NCBI GenBank assembly: GCA_021234535.1
Contig: CM037830.1
Location: 4,562,170 to 4,626,169, forward strand
Length of the DNA: 64,000 bases
Source of the DNA: Stichopus chloronotus
Lineage: Eukaryota > Echinodermata > Holothuroidea > Aspidochirotida > Stichopodidae
Reading direction: 5' to 3'
The position numbers and the translations under genes were made by a program. This document shows positions 56,798-64,000 of the stretch, in pieces. Every line of letters starts with the position of its first letter. Within the stretch, counting starts at the first letter, position 1. The notes below the pieces were generated by a model. The model did no database searches. It was not told where the DNA came from and worked only from the letters and a program-made list of their open reading frames with translations.

Positions 56798-58629
56798 GAA
56801 TACATAACATGGCCTACACTACTCCCCAAAATTTTTCTAGGGACGTAGGCCTAATTCAGGAATATCGCAAAAGGAACCCTTTCCCCCAAATCAGTCACCA
56901 AAACTTATGCTCTTGATAATGCACTGTACCCTTCAATTGAGTTTCTTCTCCACCATAGTTGATGGATCCTGTTGATGAGGCCTAGGCTAAGACATAGAGC
57001 ACACTAGTCCCATTACTGTTTTGCTCTAACAGTAGTGTGCAGTTCTGCTCATACACATTACAATTCATATGTCTTCTAGGTATGAGTTTACCACACATGC
57101 TTGGATGAGAACTAAATTTGCTGTAGGGCCTTGGCATACTTACATTTAGCTTATTACAGTTATGTTCTGCTTTTAGTCGGTGTAAGGGATTACTGTAGGA
57201 TTAATATTTCCAGGGCTTGAAATAAGCTTCATAAAGGGCATTGCAAAAATAATCCTCAAAGAAGACACCAGCAGCATTTTTCTACTTGGCTACAGTTTTA
57301 AGATAGATTTTACCAATGTACAGACCCACAAACATGCTAGGCCTACCAAATTTTACAGCATCTTGGCAAACATACATGTAACCTTGTTGCTGTTAACACC
57401 TTCAGTTATTTCTTAATACTCACATCTTCAGTGATAAATCAGAAGTATGAATCACTAAAAAGAAAACATGACAGATTTATTTTTTGTGTGATAATCAGTC
57501 AATGTACACTTACTGTTGGCAACTTCTGTGTGTACATTTATGAATAAAGTGCTGTGTATGCAGAAATCTACAAGAAAATGAAAGGTGATCTTTTGTACTT
57601 CAAAAGTGCAATGCAAGATGGCAGATATGCAGTACAGTTACAATTGTTAGCATACTGTACAGTACCAGCTAGAAAGTGTACCATCAGGAGCAGTGAAACA
57701 CACTGCTACAATTTGGTAGTACACTCTTGGACATAGATCTCCATATCTGGGAGATGACTACCCTGAGCATAACATAATCAACAATGCAAGGTAACTTTAG
57801 CATATCTGTGGACACCACTTCGTCGTGTGATTCTGGATTGCAAGGCAGAAAAATTGTGCATATCTTTTGTTAAACTTCTATTCTTTGTTGAAACTTAAAT
57901 CATCCCTTTGGCTAAAGTCTATCAAGTATACAGTCTTGTAGATACTGCACAGTAGAGAGGAAATAAGGTAAAACTGTGAGTGAGATCTATGCTCTTCAGT
58001 CTGTTCCTGTTTACACCTTTCATGATTTCTGCTCAGAGACTTTGGACATCTTTTTACCATTCTCTTCATGAACTGTGATTGAACAACGGCTAACAAGCAA
58101 GAAGTTAGTGACAGACCAGTTGTGTGAAATGCCAAATGTTGCTTAATGGAGGAAAAAGTCATCATTCTGAGATGCTGATTCTGGCAACCAATTCAGTTTT
58201 GACCCTTTTTATTATTTGTATCGAACAATGTGAAAACTGACAAAACTCACATGTTGGTGATTATTGAATGATCCGCTTAATTAACAAATTTAACCATAAA
58301 TTTTGTGTAGTCACGATTTGAAACAGTTGGAAACAGTTCAAATTCTGAAAACATGTGTGAAGTCCTGAAAAAATCCTGGAAGTTTCACAAGGTGACATTG
58401 TTCATTTGTCTCTGGGGATACTGTATCAAAATGTCTTTTTTTCACTCCTAGTAACAAATTTATTATTGTCTCCACCTCATATTGCTTTGTCTCTTACTGC
58501 TATTTTGAAAATTTATGAAAGAAATACGGAGGAAGGTCGTGAAAATTCTTTGATTGAGAAAGTCATGGAAAAGTCTCGAAATGTATTCCCTGAAAGGTGC
58601 AGGAATCCCGGTTACTACAGTATACAGTA
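56798..58629. other. Non-coding stretch
   Basis: TACAGTA/TACTGTA words are unusually frequent. A degraded repeat with AGTCATGGAAAAGTC wording lies at about 58,540-58,580, related to that at 4,260-4,419. Confidence 0.4.
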
Positions 58630-60151
58630 CAGTAAAACCCCGCTTATCCGAACCCCGTTTATCCGAAACCCTGTTTATCTGAACTGGCCGTTTGGTTTCG
58701 CAAAACTGGCATCGTACACAAGCAATGTAAAATTTCAGCCTAGATTTGACAACATTTTGCCTCTCTGTTTAACTTTTTTCGATCTTAGAAGATCTTTATT
58801 GCAGTTAAACCAGCTATTGTTTATGTTTATCTCTACTACCAACTTAAACCACCAAGCTGGAGGATGAATACATGACTCAGAAATACCCGGCTAATTCTCC
58901 GTGTGTTTCCTTCTTCGTTGTCGGCGTAGAATCACAATAACGTCACAATACTGACAATAGCCTATCGAAGTGTACTAAACTTAGGCTTTCCATGTAAAGC
59001 CCCGCGCTAACGTTAGCGCTGCCCAACTGGTGTCTTCTTTTCACACCTAACAATACAGTGACTGGAATTAATACGCGTGTGGAAGAATGTCCATCAGACT
59101 TAAATCTGGGTGCTATAGGTGAGAATACAGTGAACTGATGGCCCCAGATGAGAAAGTTAACAAGCTTTAAAGCTTGAAATTCAAAACAAAGAAATCCCGT
59201 CTTCGAACATCTTTCGGCAATATCTTTGAATTCATTCATGCATTGTGGCAAGGGAACTGATAGCCCCATTAACACTTAACGAGCTTGTGAAAGATAGCAA
59301 GCTTCTAAAACCTAATTAAACTACGGAAAAGCCATTTTGATAAAGTCGATCAAACTTTTCAAATCTCCTGAATATCCAATTAAGGCGGTACAACAAAGCT
59401 CATTCAAACAATTAAAATGAGCTGTACTGAAGACATATGGGCTACTTATCCCTTGTCATGTTTGATTCCAATCACTGTTTAAAAAATTTAAGCCGCGCAC
59501 GTTATTTTTCTTCCACCGAAATTCCGGCATCTTGGTAAGCCTAGTTTTCAGAAAGTACCACGCAAGTATCCGCGCTCGCAGCCTCGCAATGTTGTAGCTA
59601 GCCTGAGTGCTCAAATTCGCAAGTACTGTAGCGGTAATACGGTTAGACTATCGGGGGTTTTAAGTGCTATGCTTCTCACTATACATCTCTCTTTATCATT
59701 TTTGCAAGCGTTTATACTGTTTGTAGAGGTAAAATTTCAAATGCATGTTGGTTATTTTATCGCATTCTTTTGAAAATGTAGGCTACTGTTGATTTTGGTT
59801 TAATGTTAGGATTCCGTGTGTAGGCTATGTGTTATCCTAACGGCAGGCAAAGTATCGAAACACAGAGGGACATTCATTACCCTCATTCAGTTTATCCTCC
59901 TTGGAAGTTCAATCTAAGAAAAACACACGAAACTCTTTGAATTTTCAGCAAATATTTATTTTTTAATATGAAACCAAAGAAGTAACACGGAGACAACGAA
60001 ACAATGGTTAATTTCACTTTACTAATAAGCGCATGTTTCACTAGGCGGGGGTAGCAAATTAAGGATAAACATGCAACCCCGTTTATCCGAACTTTTCCGT
60101 TATCCGAACAACGTCTGGTCCCGACGTGTTCGGACAAACGGGGTTTTACTG
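58630..60151. mobile_element. pogo/Tigger-like DNA transposon, non-autonomous
   Basis: The left end is CAGTAAAACCCCGCTTATCC then GAAC. The reverse complement of the right end is CAGTAAAACCCCGTTTGTCC then GAAC, so 22 of 24 bases match. Both ends are flanked by TA (58,628-58,629 and 60,152-60,153), the target duplication of Tc1/mariner-pogo elements. ATCCGAA repeats are dense in both subterminal regions. The CAGT(A)nCCCC terminus is typical of Tigger-like families. Total length is 1,522 bp. Inside are only short frames without a recognisable DDE catalytic domain or CENP-B-type DNA-binding domain, so it is an internally deleted or decayed copy. The interior includes the 16-bp perfect palindrome GCGCTAACGTTAGCGC at 59,004-59,019. 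Confidence 0.8.
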
Positions 60152-62175
60152 TATGTGGATTACTGCTTGTGGCCTGTAGTACATGGGTTGGTTCAGAAAT
60201 GTAGACTCGCCATTGGATCAGTTAATTGCTGAACTGTATTACTTGAACCATACATTTCAAGTCATCGTAAATGAGGAAGTGGAGGGATTTGGATATAAGG
60301 TGAACAGTAATTGCTTTATTGCAACTCATGTTACTGGTCAGCAATGTACTGTGCATACACGTATATGTAAAAAATGGTGGTGGTCCTGATGTTTTGATCA
60401 GTGATATTTCTTGATCAGCCATTGTTGTGAATTGCAAACTTCTTCCTTTGGTTGAAATAAACAATGGAGATCACTACCTCGACTGCTGAAAGTGATTGTT
60501 TTGTATTTTTGGACCATTGTCCCTATGTTCAAATGCACAGTCAGACTTAAAGCTGCTCCAGAGAAAAAAAAATATGATATGGAGTCATCAACAGGTCTTC
60601 AGTAGTGGAAGATAATTAATTAGTCATTCTTTAGTCTCACTGGGTTTTTGCTGATGTACAGTATCTTTGTGACTGTGAGCTTTTCATTCAACTTTCAGAA
60701 AAAAAGAAGGAACAGCTTTCTCTAATAATTTTAACCCTTGTACAGTACAGTGTATTATTGTCTGGCAAAGATTTACAGTATTATGAGTTTCACTTTTTAT
60801 GTTTCTGCCTGTAACGATATAGTATCAGTATAGTGTCAACATTTTTAAGTGGAGGAGACTTAGTTGCAACTCGTAAACAAGGAAGAAATAGTAGACATTT
60901 CAGTCACATTTCACTAAGGTAAGATATAGTATTATCTTAAAAGCACCCTACAGTTGCAGTACAGCATTGACTGAAAAGTTGCTTTATAATATTCACTGAT
61001 GCATGCCTTGCATGGTCGTATCAAACAAATAAAATGCATTGTGCCCCACAATCTTTGTGGTTTTGTGTCATGGTAGGAGCACATCAAATAAACATTCTTT
61101 GTATATGGAGCTACTGTATACTGCAATGTAGTCTGCAAGTCTGCAGAATGCTGAGCCTTTTAATATCACTATTAAACATTCATGTTTTGAGTTACTGTAA
61201 ATTTGCAATTTAGCTGAATCTTAGCAATACAGCCACATAATTCATGTCATCCAGAGATATATGAAGTGGTTCTATGGTAAGGTACTGTACTGCACCCATA
61301 GTTTCGGCATTGAAAGAAAAGATACCCATTGAACAGCTTGCCTCTGAAATGTCTGCTTTATGAATGAATACCGTAGTTTCACCATTCATACTACCCATTG
61401 TGGAAATACATCCAGAATATTCTGGAATGCTATATTGTGGTACAGAAATAAGTTTTAAGGTGTTGCATGTTTATGGTGCTATTCTGTAGAATGAAATGGG
61501 AACCAGAGTAACTTAAAAAAGATCATTAAACCTCTGCACATTGCAAACTATTATAGAAAATGTTTTATTAAAATGATGGCTTTGATTTATTAACTTAAAA
61601 AATCAATAGTTGCTGTCGTTAAAGAGATTTCAGTGATGACCATTCTGTTTAATTGACTTCAATGTTAGATTCTGATAAACACCACCATGGGTTCTCTTAG
61701 GTTCATTTAAAACTGGAAGCCCAATAGGTCCAACATAGTTTGTGTGTAAGTAACTTGAGAAGCATGAAGGCTGGTAAAGGACACACTGATTCCCACATTG
61801 AGCAGTTGATCAACATAACACTGTATGCTGACATGGATGGGTGCAGTAATTGTGCGTGATGAATCATTTGTTCCATAAGAGTATCCCTAGAATACTGCCA
61901 TGATTTTGACAGCTTTTATCCCTAAATCCATCTTGAAGAAGAAGTAGTCAGTAAATTACCATTTTTTTCAGCTACTGTGTAAGCTTGCCTTTTCAAAATC
62001 ATCAACAAGTTATATTTAGGTGGCAAACTCTTCCTCCTTCCAACTCCCTCTCTCCACTTTTCCACTATTTTGGAGTGAGTGCACTCAATGCTCTTTGAGA
62101 TGTATAGTTTAAGAATTGTGTAATGCATGCATCCTACATGATACATAGCACGTTCAGTTTGCATGTCTGTTATTG
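60152..62175. other. Non-coding stretch
   Basis: No exon was accepted. Short frames at 60,183 (+) and 61,398 (-) lack splice partners and family resemblance. Confidence 0.4.
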
Positions 62176-62655
62176 TGTAATATTGCTGATAGTGTTTCAG
62201 CGGCCAGGTCTGTTATACTGCAATATACAGCTGTATTGCTGATAGTGTTCCAGCCCCCAGGTATGTTATACTGTAATATACAGCAGTATTGCTGATAGTG
62301 TTCCAGGTCTGTTATACTGTACTATAGTATTGCTGACAGTGTTCCAGGTCTGCTATACTGTACTATAGTATTGCTGATAGTGTTCCAGGTCTGTTATACT
62401 GTACTATAGTATTGCTGATAGTGTTCCAGGTCTGTTATACTGTACTATAGTATCGCTGATAGTGTTCCAGGTCTGTTATACTGTACTATAGTATTGCTGA
62501 TAGTGTTCCAGGTCTGTTATACTGTACTATAGTATTGCTGATAGTGTTCCAGGTCTGTTATACTGTACTATAGTATTGCTGATAGTGTTCCAGGTCTGTT
62601 ATACTGTACTATAGTATTGCTGATAGTGTTCCAGGTCTGTTATACTGTACATTTG
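62176..62655 (+). repeat. 41-bp minisatellite
   Basis: About eight near-identical 41-base units (TATTGCTGATAGTGTTCCAG then GTCTGTTATACTGTACTATA and G) run from about 62,310. They are preceded by about three longer, diverged units (50-55 bp, with CAATATACAGCAG variants). Each unit contains the 10-bp palindrome TACTATAGTA across its junction. The near-identity of the right-hand units indicates recent expansion or homogenisation. Confidence 0.9.
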
Positions 62656-64000
62656 CTGATAGTCATTTAGAAGCAAGTAAGTACTTGCAAGTAGTCCGGG
62701 GGAACTTTGGAAGACTGATTAATTGCACTCAAAGTCTTTGCTGCGATTTCTCATGTATGGAAAAAGAAAACTTTTCAACTAAAGCAGTATCTTAGCCCAA
62801 AAATAGGCAGTCATGATTTTCTTTAACTGAGGAACACTCTGACCCTCTTGTTGTCTTTCTTGTGGTATAAATGTATGGCAGATTTTGCGGATTTTTGTGG
62901 TTATGTGAGTTTGCCATTTTGTCCGTTCTCGTGATGAATAGCACCAAGTACCATATTATACACAGTCCCAACTGCATCTAATGAATGACTTTAAATGAAG
63001 CACATAAAGTTATATAAAGTTTGTGACATTTCCTCAGCTAGTTAACGCTATTATGCTTGCAAAATTAGCTGTTTTATTCTCCAGATGGTGTATAGTGTAC
63101 AGTTGGCCTTTTTGTAGAGTCGGTGACTAGTTTTGCTGTCTTGTGAGAGTCATCTGCAGTTATTCATTCTCATTCTTCACTTAACATTTACTACAGATTA
63201 AAAGCCTTTCCTTTTCTTCCTGCTGGAAGGTATGGACACATGCTTTGATGATGTTCCTTATTTGCATCTTGTATGTTTTTTTTTTCATGGAGAACACACA
63301 AAAAATGCAGGAATGCAATGGAGTGTAAAATTAAAGCTTGCAGCGTTCGCCGCGTCAGTTGAGTTAACAAGATCAGAGACGCGATGGAAAAAGTGTCTGC
63401 AGATTTTTAGTCACAGGATCTTTTTTGCAAACTATCATGCTGAGATGGTTATTGAGAACTATTACCCATAAAGAGCAATGAACGGAGTTCACATTCAGCT
63501 TCAAACATTGTCCGACAATCGAGCTTCTGGGATTGTCCACTAATTGGTAAGTCTGTTACATGATAATGTGCAGAAAACTAGTGCAATGAACTCCATCAAG
63601 GGAATTTGGTAACATACTACCAGCTAGGCTCAGTAGTAACTCAGCATGATATCAAATTTGTTTACTTATTTATTTTGCGGCTTTATGCATTTATTTTGTA
63701 ACGATCTATTATGATGATAACAATGCATCAAGTCAGTAAAAATGATCGTTAGCTGTTGATCCTGTTTGGCTGCGAAATGTGGACATTGTGAATCGTGAAT
63801 ATTTGCAAGTTTGTGAATGTCATTTTAACAGTATATGCAGATTGGGATGTCACCCTTGGATCAAAATTATATGATCAAATGTATCTGAACATGTGACTTT
63901 GTTTGCTAGTTTACTGTACTGTAGTTGATATCAAATTCTTAATGATATACCACAGTCTTATCCTTCAAGAGCTGTAAAAAATTTTGCTAGAACAGTTCAT
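62656..64000. other. Non-coding stretch to window end
   Basis: The 79-codon plus-strand frame at 63,232 has no recognised family. No other structure was seen. Confidence 0.4.

Noticed and set aside
58406..58867. Longest open frame in the window (153 codons, plus strand)
   Set aside because: It crosses the left terminus of the Tigger-like transposon and has no family resemblance; an accident of non-coding DNA.

Overview
The window looks like nuclear DNA of an animal, most likely a marine invertebrate deuterostome such as an echinoderm. It is A+T-rich, has no long open reading frames, and shows short exons bounded by AG/GT splice signals and separated by kilobase introns. It holds dense DNA-transposon, SINE and LINE debris, many microsatellites and minisatellites, and frequent TAGGCCTA and CTAACGTTAG words (for example 33,451-33,570 and 55,240-55,330) of the kind I associate with echinoderm and hemichordate genomes. 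The species call is inference. Almost every open frame here is either chance or repeat-derived.

Left part (0-12 kb): a repeat terrain. An old tandem family with ~140-150 bp monomers (560-2,195 and 7,200-8,125) is interrupted by a 731-bp inverted-repeat transposon (863-1,593) and followed by a 336-bp hAT-like MITE (2,836-3,171). Two neighbouring arrays lie at 10,030-10,545 (degenerate ~60-bp units) and 10,640-11,045 (about a dozen copies of the 17-bp palindrome GATAAACCTGGTTTATC).

Middle left (12-34 kb): the clearest gene is on the minus strand. Its first coding exon is at 33,631-34,031 and the next exons are at 28,947-29,043 and 27,769-27,870; the splice phases of these three agree. Two further phase-0 exons at 16,964-17,044 and 15,244-15,297 probably continue it. 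The product is a basic, disordered, SPRRSPR-containing nuclear-type protein that I cannot name. Its upstream region has E2F-like and CHR-like motifs. A possible plus-strand gene starts near 12,170. Introns carry a ~1.25 kb minisatellite (22,290-23,545), a ~280-bp tandem repeat (25,212-25,850), a broken non-LTR reverse transcriptase (30,475-31,270) and further copies of the ~145-bp family. Some of those copies contain a consensus DR1 nuclear-receptor element.

Right part (34-64 kb): mostly intergenic or intronic, with a possible Ig-like exon fragment (39,690-39,806), a (TA)n tract, and a (TACA)n tract enclosed by 15-bp inverted repeats. The most unusual locus is a minus-strand composite of a tRNA-like head, a hammerhead-ribozyme-like core and a GIY-YIG endonuclease remnant (41,640-41,863). 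Further right are a possible type II membrane-protein start exon (51,478-51,775), a promoter-like cluster of CRE, X-box-like, octamer and CCAAT motifs (54,485-54,569), tRNA-derived SINEs (about 53.5 and 56.7 kb), an inverted-repeat element (55,393-55,934), a pogo/Tigger-like DNA transposon with TA flanks (58,630-60,151) and a 41-bp minisatellite (62,176-62,655).

No functional tRNA, rRNA, CRISPR array or intact transposase was seen. Gene structures are read by eye from splice signals and reading phase; transcripts are needed to confirm them.
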